From a bacterium (GTDB lineage Bacteria; Bdellovibrionota_C; UBA2361; RFPC01), in contig JAUIIO010000021.1 of NCBI GenBank assembly GCA_030431715.1, positions 1 to 64,000 of the forward strand: DNA of 64,000 nucleotides, given 5' to 3'. Numbering within the stretch: the stretch's first letter is position 1; each line of letters begins with the position of its first letter. Below the pieces are notes generated by a model. That model was not told the DNA's origin. It saw only the letters and a program-made list of their open reading frames with translations, and did no database searches. Of the stretch, positions 8,796 to 16,791 are shown in pieces. A program made the translations under genes and the position numbers.

Positions 8796-9020
8796 ATGTT
8801 ACGCGCACTTTCATACCATTCAAACCCACAGATATCAGTAACAGAGTATCGCTCGCTTAAAAGAGATCAAGATGAGCTTGGAGCGATGTACGGTAGTGAG
8901 GATGAAGCAAAGATGATTGCTACACTTCTCTCATTTTCAAGAAAGCTTCTTCTTAGAACACTGCTTGTGTTTACTTTCTTTATTGGGGCATTTTTTTTGC
9001 AGCAGTATAATATTTGGTAG
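8796..9020 (+). CDS. Small putative membrane protein, 74 aa
   Basis: A 74-residue frame starting at ATG 8796, preceded by AGGAAG about nine bases upstream, a plausible ribosome site. The first 45 residues are polar. The C-terminus LLLRTLLVFTFFIGAFFLQQY is one membrane segment, giving a tail-anchored type of topology. It ends only five bases before repeat element A. I do not recognise the sequence. The frame could be fortuitous, but the ribosome site and amphipathic organisation favour a real small gene. Confidence 0.45.
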   Translation: MLRALSYHSNPQISVTEYRSLKRDQDELGAMYGSEDEAKMIATLLSFSRKLLLRTLLVFTFFIGAFFLQQYNIW

Positions 9021-9024
9021 GCTT

Positions 9025-9185
9025 GATCCGAGTTGCCACTGCCCGGTACCTGAAAGGCAGTCGCGCACTGCGCCATCCATGGCTTCGTTTGCTTAGCGAT
9101 TTGACCGTCGGGCTCTGCGCCCTTTGGGTCAAATCGATACTGCCTTTTAGGCACCGGAAGTAGCAAAGCTCTCCGGGGGGGAGGT
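9025..9185 (+). repeat. Structured repeat element, copy A
   Basis: An approximately 161-bp element sharing architecture with 12301-12458. The order is: GATCCGAG; variable 5' arm 9033-9061; core; variable 3' arm 9139-9166; then a tail GCTCTCCGGGG plus GAGGT. The arms pair imperfectly over 28-29 positions. The core contains TGGCTTCGTT, CTTAGC and a nested hairpin CGATTTGACC (9097-9106) with GGTCAAATCG (9127-9136) around GTCGGGC...GCCC. The end of the 5' arm (GCAGT) can alternatively pair with ACTGC at the start of the core. Copy B has different arm bases but the same pairings. It lies 86 bp upstream of the DUF445 gene. Confidence 0.75.
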
Positions 9186-9270
9186 CTGGAGCTGTTGTTT
9201 AGCGGAATGATGACTTTTCCTCTGGTTGTGTTAGACTCACGGACTTTCATTCTTAAGATAGGATCGAACT

Positions 9271-9894
9271 ATGCCAGTGTTGCCTTTTGAAGAAGAGCTT
9301 TTGTTGCTTCCGGTTATTGGAGCGGCGATTGGGTGGATTACGAACTATGTGGCGGTGAAAATGCTTTTTCATCCGCGTCAGCCAGTATCACTTCTTTTCT
9401 TTAAAGTTCAGGGAGTATTTCCTCGAAGGCAGAAAGATTTAGCCCACAAACTCGGTGAGATCGTATCAACAGAACTCATTTCAGCAAAAGAACTCACACA
9501 CTCCATGGCGGAGAAAGCAACTTCAGATGATACCCTGAAGCTTGTTGCCGATCGCATCGAAATCGTGATTACTCAAAAGCTCCCATCTGTAATTCCTATG
9601 ATTGCTATGGTTCTTACGCCTGAACTCGTGAATATGGTGAAGAATGCTTTTATGGCTGACCTTAAGCAGATGATTGCTGATCTTATAGAGAGTATGAGTG
9701 ATCAGCTAAATGAGGAGCTTGATGTTCACAAGATTGTAGAAGAGAAAGTCGCAAACTTTTCTGTTTCAAAGCTTGAGAATATTATCTTTACCATTATGAA
9801 AAAAGAATTCCGCTTTGTGGAACTCGTAGGTGCTTTTCTCGGATTCATTATCGGAATTGCTCAGGTCGCTCTTATTGTCTACGACGTTATATAA
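9271..9894 (+). CDS. DUF445 family membrane protein
   Basis: The N-terminal block LPVIGAAIGWITNYVAVKMLFHP, followed by GVFPRRQKDLAHKLGEIVSTELIS, is typical of the DUF445 family (Pfam PF04286, YheB-type). These proteins have a membrane hairpin at each end and a long helical middle. Here there is an N-terminal hydrophobic segment, a helical and mostly charged middle (residues ~55-180), and a closing membrane segment LVGAFLGFIIGIAQVALIVY. At 207 residues it is a compact member. Biochemical function of the family is not established. Structured element A lies just upstream in the 5' intergenic region. Confidence 0.85.
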   Translation: MPVLPFEEELLLLPVIGAAIGWITNYVAVKMLFHPRQPVSLLFFKVQGVFPRRQKDLAHKLGEIVSTELISAKELTHSMAEKATSDDTLKLVADRIEIVITQKLPSVIPMIAMVLTPELVNMVKNAFMADLKQMIADLIESMSDQLNEELDVHKIVEEKVANFSVSKLENIIFTIMKKEFRFVELVGAFLGFIIGIAQVALIVYDVI

Positions 9895-9929
9895 TAGAAA
9901 ACTTAGAAGCGTGTATGGCAACTACACAT

Positions 9930-10262
9930 TTATGCTGCAAGCTGCGCTCTAATATCTTTTAGAAAGTTTCTACGAGACTCCGTAAGTGCCTCGACATACT
10001 CTTCTGAGATAGCTGGTAGCCTAGTCTTGTCCCGCCGAGAGCCGAGAAGCACAAGGAGCTCAAAGTAAAGTTCTCTTGTTTCTTCGTCTAGCTCTTCAAG
10101 TACTGAAGCGGTTTCCTTAAGGATATATGTACTTAGTTTTGCTGCATGCCCACTTTTTTTTAAGCTGCTAAGCTCATCTATCTGGGTGAAAAGCTCCATG
10201 ATATACATAACAAGAGCTCGTTTTTTATCAAAATTTTTAGAAGGGGAGTTTGTTTTTGACAT
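9930..10262 (-). CDS. Hypothetical protein, 110 aa, helical
   Basis: I place the start at the ATG ending at 10262 (protein MSKTNSPSKNFDKKRALVMY) rather than nine codons earlier, because the extra residues (MCCIQIETI) look like translated leader. The protein is soluble, highly helical and charged (SVLEELDEETRELYFELLVLLGSRRDK). No family is recognised. It lies between the convergent DUF445 gene and the M48 protease gene on its own strand. Confidence 0.55.
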   Translation of the reverse strand: MSKTNSPSKNFDKKRALVMYIMELFTQIDELSSLKKSGHAAKLSTYILKETASVLEELDEETRELYFELLVLLGSRRDKTRLPAISEEYVEALTESRRNFLKDIRAQLAA

Positions 10263-10399
10263 AATTGTCTCAATCTGAATACAGCACACTCACTTATACA
10301 GCGATTTCTCGAGCTAAGGAAGTCAACTGGTCATATTCATGAGCAACAAGCAAACTCTCATCTTAACTTCTTGTTATAATGAGGGTATTTTGTACGTTA

Positions 10400-12253
10400 T
10401 TATGAGATGATAAGAGGGACCGGACAGCCTAGAGCGTCGCATATTGCACGAAGAATCTGGAACTCCTGTGGTGTATACTTCCCATCTGATTCAATAGCTT
10501 TCATTACCGATTCGATAAGAAGCTTTTTCTTTTCAATTCTTGCTCCTAAGAGCTTCGTGAGAGCAGCATCAAATTCGTCAAGGCCATATTCTCTAGTTGT
10601 AAGGTGAGTTCCCAGTTTCCCATCATAAAGGACATGACATGCCTCGTTAAGTGCGCGGTCTTTTGAGATCTGTTCACTATGTCCAACGTCAGCGACACAG
10701 TGAAGCACTATGAGAGCTTGATGGTAAAATGCACGATCTGAGAGAGAATCTGATGAAGTTTGTTTTGCGCCTTTGAGATGATGTAGAAAAACGTGATGAA
10801 GCATATATTCAAAGAGTGTTATCTCTTTGTCTGCTTTTGCGAGTGCTTGAAGGATTCTCTGGAAAGTATCCGAGCTCTTTTCAGGTAAGGTCTTTAGCGC
10901 AGGTAGGGTGAGATCAATGAGAGGGAGAAAAAGTTGTTCCGGTAAGTCGAGGACGAGGTTGGTAAGTGATTCCAGCTGGTCGACTTTAGCCTCATGTGCT
11001 TGGAGTAGAGCGTATTGTTGACCTCGAACTACTTTATTTTTACTGAGCATCAGAGCGTAAATGACATATTGCGCGGTTTCGCTCTTTCTCGCAGCCGATT
11101 TAAGTTCCTCTGGTATAAAGGCAATATACTCAGCGGCGGTTTGAATTCCTTTCGCTGAAAAAGTACCAATCTGTTCAACAAGGGTATCCGAGGAAAGAGA
11201 TGGTGTAGTCCCACTCGCTCCGGGCGCAAATCCGGCAATATGTGGTTGCTCAGAAGGTATTGGTGCTGAGACCTCAGGAAATGTTCCCGTAAAATTTCGA
11301 TCAATCTTTTGAATTCGTTCTGTAAGTGGTGGATGCGTTGCCATCAAATTAAAGAAAAAAGAGATAGCAGGTGAGAAAAAGAGGTGACTGGCTTCCTCTG
11401 CGTGAGAATGCATTACCTTTGAGCCACTTGCATAACCACCGATCTTTTTAAGCGCTCCACCTATCCCGTCAGGATTTCTTGTGTATTGGACTGCAGAAGC
11501 ATCTGCAAGGAATTCACGCTGACGCGATATTGCCGCTTTTATGAGCCGACCAAAAAATACCCCGATATATCCAATCACGTAGAGTGCCAGTCCAATGAGG
11601 AGTATTCCAGATTGATTCTTTGAATCGTTACTACTTCGGTACCCTCTTCGACGAAAAAGAGAGGATCGCAAGATGAAATACCCGGTCATACCGATGATGA
11701 GTATGCCGTTTAAGATCCCCATAAGTCGGATATTAAGCCGCATGTCACCGTGCAGGATGTGGCTAAACTCATGCGCTATCACTCCCTGAAGTTCATCGCG
11801 TGTAAGGAGCTCTATGCAACCACGTGTTACACCAATTACGGCGTTATCAATAGTGTAACCTGCGGCAAAAGCATTAATGCCGCTTTCCTCTAATAAGAAC
11901 ACTGGAGGGACCGGCATACCTGAAGCAATAGCCATTTCCTCTACGACATTGAGAATTTTTCTTTCGGTTGGGTTATTTGTGTCAGGAGAAATGCGATGTC
12001 CGCCGAGAGATTCGGCTACGACATGACCTCCAGAGCGGAGTCGAAAGATCTTGTACAGGCTACCGATGCCTATAACAGTAATAGTACAGAGTGCGACGAG
12101 AAAGAGAAGTTCAGAGTTAAACTCTGAGGCTCCACTGATAACAGAAAACACAAAGAACAGAGCGAGGATGATGAAAAGTACGGCAAGAAAGAAATACGTT
12201 ACAAGAAGGGTTGTTTTCTTTTTTGCAAGGCGCTGGTGTTCGAAGAAGTTCAT
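10400..12253 (-). CDS. M48 family membrane metalloprotease with long C-terminal extension
   Basis: An HtpX/Ste24-like zinc protease. Two membrane segments open the protein (residues ~15-40 and ~50-70). GVIAHEFSHILHGD carries the HExxH zinc-binding motif near residue 160, two more membrane segments follow (LMGILNGILIIGMTGYFIL; ILLIGLALYVIGYIGVFFG), and REFLADASAV supplies the third zinc ligand Glu. HtpX is ~290 residues; this protein is 617. The last ~280 residues are a helical, soluble extension ending KKLLIESVMKAIESDGKYTPQEFQILRAICDALG, which resembles a TerB-like acidic helical unit. Quality control of membrane proteins is inferred from the family. Confidence 0.88.
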   Translation of the reverse strand: MNFFEHQRLAKKKTTLLVTYFFLAVLFIILALFFVFSVISGASEFNSELLFLVALCTITVIGIGSLYKIFRLRSGGHVVAESLGGHRISPDTNNPTERKILNVVEEMAIASGMPVPPVFLLEESGINAFAAGYTIDNAVIGVTRGCIELLTRDELQGVIAHEFSHILHGDMRLNIRLMGILNGILIIGMTGYFILRSSLFRRRGYRSSNDSKNQSGILLIGLALYVIGYIGVFFGRLIKAAISRQREFLADASAVQYTRNPDGIGGALKKIGGYASGSKVMHSHAEEASHLFFSPAISFFFNLMATHPPLTERIQKIDRNFTGTFPEVSAPIPSEQPHIAGFAPGASGTTPSLSSDTLVEQIGTFSAKGIQTAAEYIAFIPEELKSAARKSETAQYVIYALMLSKNKVVRGQQYALLQAHEAKVDQLESLTNLVLDLPEQLFLPLIDLTLPALKTLPEKSSDTFQRILQALAKADKEITLFEYMLHHVFLHHLKGAKQTSSDSLSDRAFYHQALIVLHCVADVGHSEQISKDRALNEACHVLYDGKLGTHLTTREYGLDEFDAALTKLLGARIEKKKLLIESVMKAIESDGKYTPQEFQILRAICDALGCPVPLIIS

Positions 12254-12300
12254 GTAACAACAATAGGAGATTAGACAGGGGGGGGCCAGTATGAATGCTG

Positions 12301-12458
12301 GATCCGAGCAACACTCTGATATATTTGAAAACGTAGCCGTTCACTACGCCGTCCTGGCTTCGTTCTCTTAGCTTATTGACCGTCGGGCCTCCTGCCCTTT
12401 GGGTCAATAAGATACTACGTTTTCAAATATATCAGAGTGTTGCTCTCTGGGGTGAGGT
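12301..12458 (+). repeat. Structured repeat element, copy B
   Basis: Same layout as 9025-9185. A perfect 31-bp inverted repeat, 12306-12336 with 12415-12445, encloses a 78-base core. The core has TGGCTTCGTT, CTTAGC and the nested hairpin CTTATTGACC (12372-12381) with GGTCAATAAG (12402-12411), holding GGGC...GCCC. The core opens with CTACG, able to pair with CGTAG at the end of the 5' arm as an alternative to the long stem. GATCCGAG precedes the arm and GCTCTCTGGGG plus GAGGT follow it. A run of eight G lies upstream at 12278-12285. It is in the same orientation as copy A. Confidence 0.8.
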
Positions 12459-12940
12459 TGAGAGTTTTGTTTGTGTGTGGGCGAGGGGGAAGGAAAAACC
12501 GGCCGGGGGACTTTTTCCGGCCGGTAAAGCGGGCACCTTTATACCACCCTTTATGGATACTTGCGGCTCAAAAGGGGAAGCGGCTTTTGAGCTTTAAGTG
12601 TGGCGTTTTTAGAGAAAGCTATCCGGGGAGATAGTGTTCTCAGATCGACATTTAAAACTTCAGCTGAGCGAGCTGCCTGTCTCGCAGTCGCGCTCTTTCT
12701 TACTATATGGCAAAAGAGGTGCCAGATTTAGAGGGATATAAGTAGCTGAAAAGTGGTCATGTGAAATGGTGTTTGTGTGGAAGTGCTGTTGGAATAAACA
12801 CCCGTTGTATACATTTTCAACAGTTCAGGTGCTCTAAAAAGGAGTATAGAGATAATCTTAGAATGTCGACAGAATTCTTAGAAGTATCAGCATCATAAGG
12901 ACAGATACGTAAAGTACTCACTTCGGATATAGTAAATATT
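12459..12940. other. Gene-free stretch with further hairpins upstream of herA-like gene
   Basis: No convincing gene. The first part is G-rich and contains ACCGGCCGG (12498-12506) pairing with CCGGCCGGT (12517-12525). GCTCAAAAG (12566-12574) pairs with CTTTTGAGC (12584-12592), followed by TTTAAGTGTGGCGTTTTT, a possible but imperfect terminator. CTATC/GATAG near 12620 makes a smaller hairpin. Together with copy B this gives a ~330-bp structured block that could be a noncoding RNA. It matches no known RNA class that I can name (it lacks visible tmRNA, RNase P or SRP landmarks). From about 12660 to 12940 I see no clear motif. Confidence 0.45.
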
Positions 12941-14584
12941 ATGACTCAAGATAAAAGCGATCTCTTTAAGCCATTCACCCCTACACATCTTGTCGGACAG
13001 GTATCAAGGCTCTCGCTGGCAGAGGTGCAGGTACAGGTTTCAGATAATTCTACGCAAGACATTAATATAGGCTCCTACGTCATCATTGATCGTGAGCGGT
13101 ACGCCATCTTCTGTCAGGTGCGACAGATTATCGGTGGCCTTGATGAAAAGATGGTTCTCCATGTTGAACCACTTAGTACTGTGGATCTTCAAAAAGAGAA
13201 GGTTGTGCCCGGTGTTCTTGCATCTCCTCATCTTGCTGACAGAGTATATGTACCGACTTCAAAATTTGTAGAGTTTTTCATCAGTTCTGAACTACACGGT
13301 GGTGGCGATAAGAAGCGAGTGACGCTCGATCTGGCACGTGTTGCCGATGCGTTAAATACGCCAGTTGTTGTTCCTCCGGAAAAAATGTTTGGACGTCACT
13401 GTGCTGTGCTCGGAGCTACTGGTGGTGGTAAGAGCTGGAGCCTCGCTCGTATTATGGAGGAGTGTGCCGCGCATAAATCAAAAATTATTCTTATAGATGC
13501 TACTGGTGAATATGGTGCTCTCTCTAGTGGAGCCACACATATCCACTTTGGCGAAGATGATAGTCTTACTCATTCAAAGGAAGTTGCACTTCCGTACTTT
13601 CACCTGACGGAACAAGATCTCTTTGCTATCTTTCAACCAAGTGGAGCGAGTCAGGCGCCAAAACTTCGTGCAGCGATGCGGAGCTTAAAACTCGCAAAGG
13701 TTTCTGAGTCTGTTGGTATTGATGGGCTCGTCATCAAAGCACATAAGTCAAAGAGGCAGTATGAGCGCTCTCTCCAGTATCACCAAGATGAAGTAGATAC
13801 CCCTTATCCAACTTTCGATATACGACTCCTTACAAGACAGATTGAGAATGAGTGTGTAGATCCACAACGTTCAAGTACGGAACCCGATGTTTGGGGAGGA
13901 GTGAACTCTATTGACCTTGCAAACTGTACCCCACTTATTAGTCGTATTAATGATGTGCTTCAGTCTCCAAACTTAGATCCTATTTTTAAGCCGGGTAGAA
14001 AGGCATCGCTCTTTGATGAAATAAACGAATTCTTGCGCGATCCTGTTTCAAGAATTTTGCGTTTGAATATGAAGAATCTGTCTTTTGCTCATAACGCTCG
14101 CGCCATTATCGCTAATGCGATAGGGCGATATATGTTTGAGCTCTCACAGAAAGGGATTTTTAAAAAGCGCCCACTCCTACTTGTACTTGACGAGGCTCAC
14201 CAATTCCTACGTGAGAAGAAAGATAAGTCTGTACAGGATTATATGATGGACTCATTTGGTCTTATCGCGAAAGAAGGACGTAAGTATGCTCTTAATTTCA
14301 TTATTGCTACGCAGCGCCCGCGTGATATTCCTGAGGATGTTCTCAGTCAGATGGGAACTATATTAGTGCATCGCCTGATCAATGATGGGGATAGATCTAT
14401 TATTGAGCGTGCTTGTGGAGATGTAGATAAGAGTTCGATAAATCTTATTCCAATGCTGGCGCCGGGCGAAGCAATACTTGCAGGTGTAGATTTTCCGATT
14501 CCACTCCATGTGAGAATTGTTCCACCGATTAGTGAGCCTTCTTCATCCGGTGCTGATTACCAGAAGTTCTGGGGAAGAAGCTAG
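12941..14584 (+). CDS. HerA-type ATPase (DUF87)
   Basis: A 547-residue P-loop ATPase of the HerA/FtsK superfamily. An N-terminal beta-barrel-like region (residues ~12-75) precedes Walker A, GATGGGKS at residues 158-165. Walker B is PLLLVLDEAHQF near 411-421. YALNFIIATQRPRDIPEDVLSQ follows as the sensor region with the conserved Gln-Arg-Pro, and the C-terminal LIPMLAPGEAILAGVDFPIPLHVRI is typical of bacterial HerA. In archaea HerA works with NurA nuclease in end resection; some bacterial versions act in phage defence with SIR2 or nucleases. No NurA or SIR2 partner is adjacent, so the role is open. Confidence 0.9.
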   Translation: MTQDKSDLFKPFTPTHLVGQVSRLSLAEVQVQVSDNSTQDINIGSYVIIDRERYAIFCQVRQIIGGLDEKMVLHVEPLSTVDLQKEKVVPGVLASPHLADRVYVPTSKFVEFFISSELHGGGDKKRVTLDLARVADALNTPVVVPPEKMFGRHCAVLGATGGGKSWSLARIMEECAAHKSKIILIDATGEYGALSSGATHIHFGEDDSLTHSKEVALPYFHLTEQDLFAIFQPSGASQAPKLRAAMRSLKLAKVSESVGIDGLVIKAHKSKRQYERSLQYHQDEVDTPYPTFDIRLLTRQIENECVDPQRSSTEPDVWGGVNSIDLANCTPLISRINDVLQSPNLDPIFKPGRKASLFDEINEFLRDPVSRILRLNMKNLSFAHNARAIIANAIGRYMFELSQKGIFKKRPLLLVLDEAHQFLREKKDKSVQDYMMDSFGLIAKEGRKYALNFIIATQRPRDIPEDVLSQMGTILVHRLINDGDRSIIERACGDVDKSSINLIPMLAPGEAILAGVDFPIPLHVRIVPPISEPSSSGADYQKFWGRS

Positions 14585-14603
14585 TTTCCTTATTGAAATA
14601 TAT

Positions 14604-14837
14604 TTAGGAAAACATATCTGAGAGATCGATGTCGACCTCATCGCCCCAGATTGATTCAAGGGTATTCTCGATGCATTTTTCGGCACCGCTTACAGCGAGG
14701 ATGCCCTTTTGTAGAAGTTTTCCTGCAGTGTCCCCTATCGATTTTCCTCTGGAGATATCCATGCCTGCTTTTCCTATCTCCTGACCTGCTTTTAGCACCG
14801 CCTTTGCCAGCGCTGCCCCGTCGTCCATTTTTGCCAT
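14604..14837 (-). CDS. Small hypothetical protein, 77 aa
   Basis: Starts MAKMDDGAALAKAVLKAG and ends in an acidic tail DEVDIDLSDMFS. It is Gly/Ala/Lys-rich and helical with no clear membrane segment. An A/G-rich ribosome site precedes the start on the minus strand. It is convergent with the HerA-type gene; the gap contains a short hairpin, TTTCCT (14585-14590) with AGGAAA (14606-14611), which may terminate one of them. No family recognised. Confidence 0.5.
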   Translation of the reverse strand: MAKMDDGAALAKAVLKAGQEIGKAGMDISRGKSIGDTAGKLLQKGILAVSGAEKCIENTLESIWGDEVDIDLSDMFS

Positions 14838-15020
14838 ACAACCTCAGTAAAACGTTTTGATTATTATGAAAGTTTTTGGAGTCATGGTGTGATAATGATT
14901 CGTCGAGCGCTGTTCGCTGGTGCCGAAGGAGTATAAATACCTGTAAAGCCGAGTGATTTGGCTGCTACAGACTTGACGACGGCGCTTTGGCCGGTACAAT
15001 AGGGTGAAAATCTTTCCCGG

Positions 15021-15917
15021 ATGTTCATGGATATACTGCCACAGCTGCTTGTTAACGCACTTATCACCGGGAGCATATATGCCCTTGCAAGTTCAGGGCT
15101 CTCTCTTACTTACGGCCTCCTTCGCATACTTAACTTCGCTCACGGTCACTTTATGATGGCAGGGGCGTATGTGTTTTACTTTTTTGTCGTAGAACATGAG
15201 CTTGCTCTTTTTCCTGCGGCCCTATTGACCATAATTGCTGGAGCGATTTTTTCTTTCCTTGCTCTTAAGATTTTTATCTTCCCCTTCACCGCATTTAGCT
15301 TCTTTCTTGCATTTGTAACAACTATTGCTCTTGGTACGCTACTTGAATCTGCCGTCTCAATTGTTTTTGGAGTAAATGTAAAGTCGCTGTCTACGGGGGC
15401 AAGCTTTGAAAGTATAGAAATTGGCGGGGTGTATATTACCCCGGTGCAGATTATAATTATTGCCTCAGCCATCATACTACTGAGTCTTTTGGCCTGCGTT
15501 ATTCACAAAACTCCTTTCGGCAGAAGAGTGCGTGCTCTTTCTGAGTCCGAGCATGCTGCCCAGGCTCTTGGAATGAGTAAGAATAAAATAAGTACTCTCT
15601 GTTTTACGGTAGCAACGCTCTTTGCAATTTATGCCGGCGTTATGGTTGGGTATGAAACAAATTTACAGCCAACGATGGGCAACGCTTATACCATTAAAGC
15701 CTTTGCCGCTATGATTCTTGGTGGTCTGGGGAATATTTGGGGAACAATAGCTGGAAGCTACCTGCTTGGTCTTATCGAGAACCTCAGTATAGGTCTTGAT
15801 TTTGGAGGGTATAGCCTTCCAGCAGGCTATAAGGATGCCTTCGCCTTTCTGATTATCTTACTTGTTCTGCTCTTTAGGCCTCAGGGGCTTTTTGTAAGAG
15901 GTGGGAGAAAATTCTAA
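15021..15917 (+). CDS. livH: Branched-chain amino acid-type ABC transporter permease LivH
   Basis: A 298-residue inner-membrane permease with about eight membrane segments. The opening LVNALITGSIYALASSGLSLTYGLLRILNFAHGHFMMAGAY is the characteristic LivH N-terminus. The cytoplasmic coupling region TPFGRRVRALSESEHAAQALGM and the closing KAFAAMILGGLGNIWGTIAGS also match. A second in-frame ATG two codons later is possible. The next gene starts immediately at 15918. The family imports branched-chain amino acids or related small solutes; specificity depends on a binding protein, which is not encoded in this window. Confidence 0.92.
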   Translation: MFMDILPQLLVNALITGSIYALASSGLSLTYGLLRILNFAHGHFMMAGAYVFYFFVVEHELALFPAALLTIIAGAIFSFLALKIFIFPFTAFSFFLAFVTTIALGTLLESAVSIVFGVNVKSLSTGASFESIEIGGVYITPVQIIIIASAIILLSLLACVIHKTPFGRRVRALSESEHAAQALGMSKNKISTLCFTVATLFAIYAGVMVGYETNLQPTMGNAYTIKAFAAMILGGLGNIWGTIAGSYLLGLIENLSIGLDFGGYSLPAGYKDAFAFLIILLVLLFRPQGLFVRGGRKF

Positions 15918-16787
15918 ATGGAATACGTTATTCACCTCTGTATCCTTATTAGTATTTATCTGATCCTCACTCAGAGTTTTAATATATCCTTTGGGCTTGG
16001 TCTACTCTTTAACCTTGCACACGTTGCAAGCTATGCCATCGGAGCGTACGCTACCGCGCTTTTTGCGACGGAACTTGGAGCCAATTTTTTCGAATGTGTG
16101 GTAGTCAGCATGCTTCTTAGTGGTCTCTTTTCGCTTCTTATTGGTGGTATCTCCTTACGTCTTGAGCAAGATTATTTTGCTGTTGGTACGCTCGCGTTTA
16201 GTGCTCTTGTTAGTGCGCTTCTCATCAACTGGAAGAGTCTCACAAGGGGAGTTCTTGGGATTCCAGGAATACCGCGTCCTGAATTCTTATCAATAGATTT
16301 TTATAATAATTTAAACTTTCTTTTCCTAAGCGGTTCGCTAGCTATCTTTGTACTGATAATACTCTATCTTCTATTTCAGACTCCCTTTGCCCGTGCATTA
16401 AAAGCCCAAGCCGAATCGGAGAGTGCCACGAAAGCTCTGGCTTGTAACACTGCGCTTATCTGCAATGTGAGCTTTTTTATCAGCTCGGCATTCGCAGGAT
16501 TGGCTGGTTCACTTTATGCCTACTATATTAATTATATTGATCCATCTTCATTCTCACTTACTGAGATGGTTTTTATTTTGACGATTACTGTTACTGGAAG
16601 ACCCGGCTCGTTTATCGGATGTATACTGGCTACTTTCTTTTTGGTACTTCTCCCTGAGCCGCTAAGATTTATTGATATGAGTCCGGGAATACTTGGGCCA
16701 ATGCGTCAGGCACTTTATGCCACTATTCTCTTTGTTGTTGTATATATAAATAGAAGAAATATCTTTCCAGTTAAAAGGAGTGTGTAG
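15918..16787 (+). CDS. livM: Branched-chain amino acid-type ABC transporter permease LivM
   Basis: A 289-residue permease partner to LivH. Diagnostic regions are LTQSFNISFGLGLLFNLAHVASYAIGAYATALF at the N-terminus, RLEQDYFAVGTLAFSALVSALLINWKSLTRGVLGIPGIPRP in the middle, and the coupling helix TPFARALKAQAESESATKALACN. It is adjacent to livH with no gap, and the ATPase gene follows within a few bases, so translation is probably coupled. About nine membrane segments are visible. The two permeases should form the heterodimeric channel. Confidence 0.92.
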   Translation: MEYVIHLCILISIYLILTQSFNISFGLGLLFNLAHVASYAIGAYATALFATELGANFFECVVVSMLLSGLFSLLIGGISLRLEQDYFAVGTLAFSALVSALLINWKSLTRGVLGIPGIPRPEFLSIDFYNNLNFLFLSGSLAIFVLIILYLLFQTPFARALKAQAESESATKALACNTALICNVSFFISSAFAGLAGSLYAYYINYIDPSSFSLTEMVFILTITVTGRPGSFIGCILATFFLVLLPEPLRFIDMSPGILGPMRQALYATILFVVVYINRRNIFPVKRSV

Positions 16788-16791
16788 GTCG

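Noticed and set aside
8608..8829. 73-codon minus-strand open frame in the intergenic region
   Set aside because: No ribosome site, odd composition, and it overlaps the better supported small gene at 8796.
8867..9250. 127-codon minus-strand open frame
   Set aside because: It is the antisense of the gene at 8796 and of repeat copy A, whose structure explains the open frame.
9025..12458. Repeat elements as integron attC sites
   Set aside because: attC sites conserve the outer core sites and vary in the centre. Here the centre is conserved and the arms vary, and no integrase is present.
9025..12458. Repeat elements as insertion-sequence remnants or MITEs
   Set aside because: Terminal inverted repeats of one family would match between copies; these arms differ and no target-site duplication was seen.
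12376..12634. Plus-strand open frames across repeat copy B and its downstream hairpins
   Set aside because: They include hairpin arms and low-complexity G-rich DNA, with no ribosome site.
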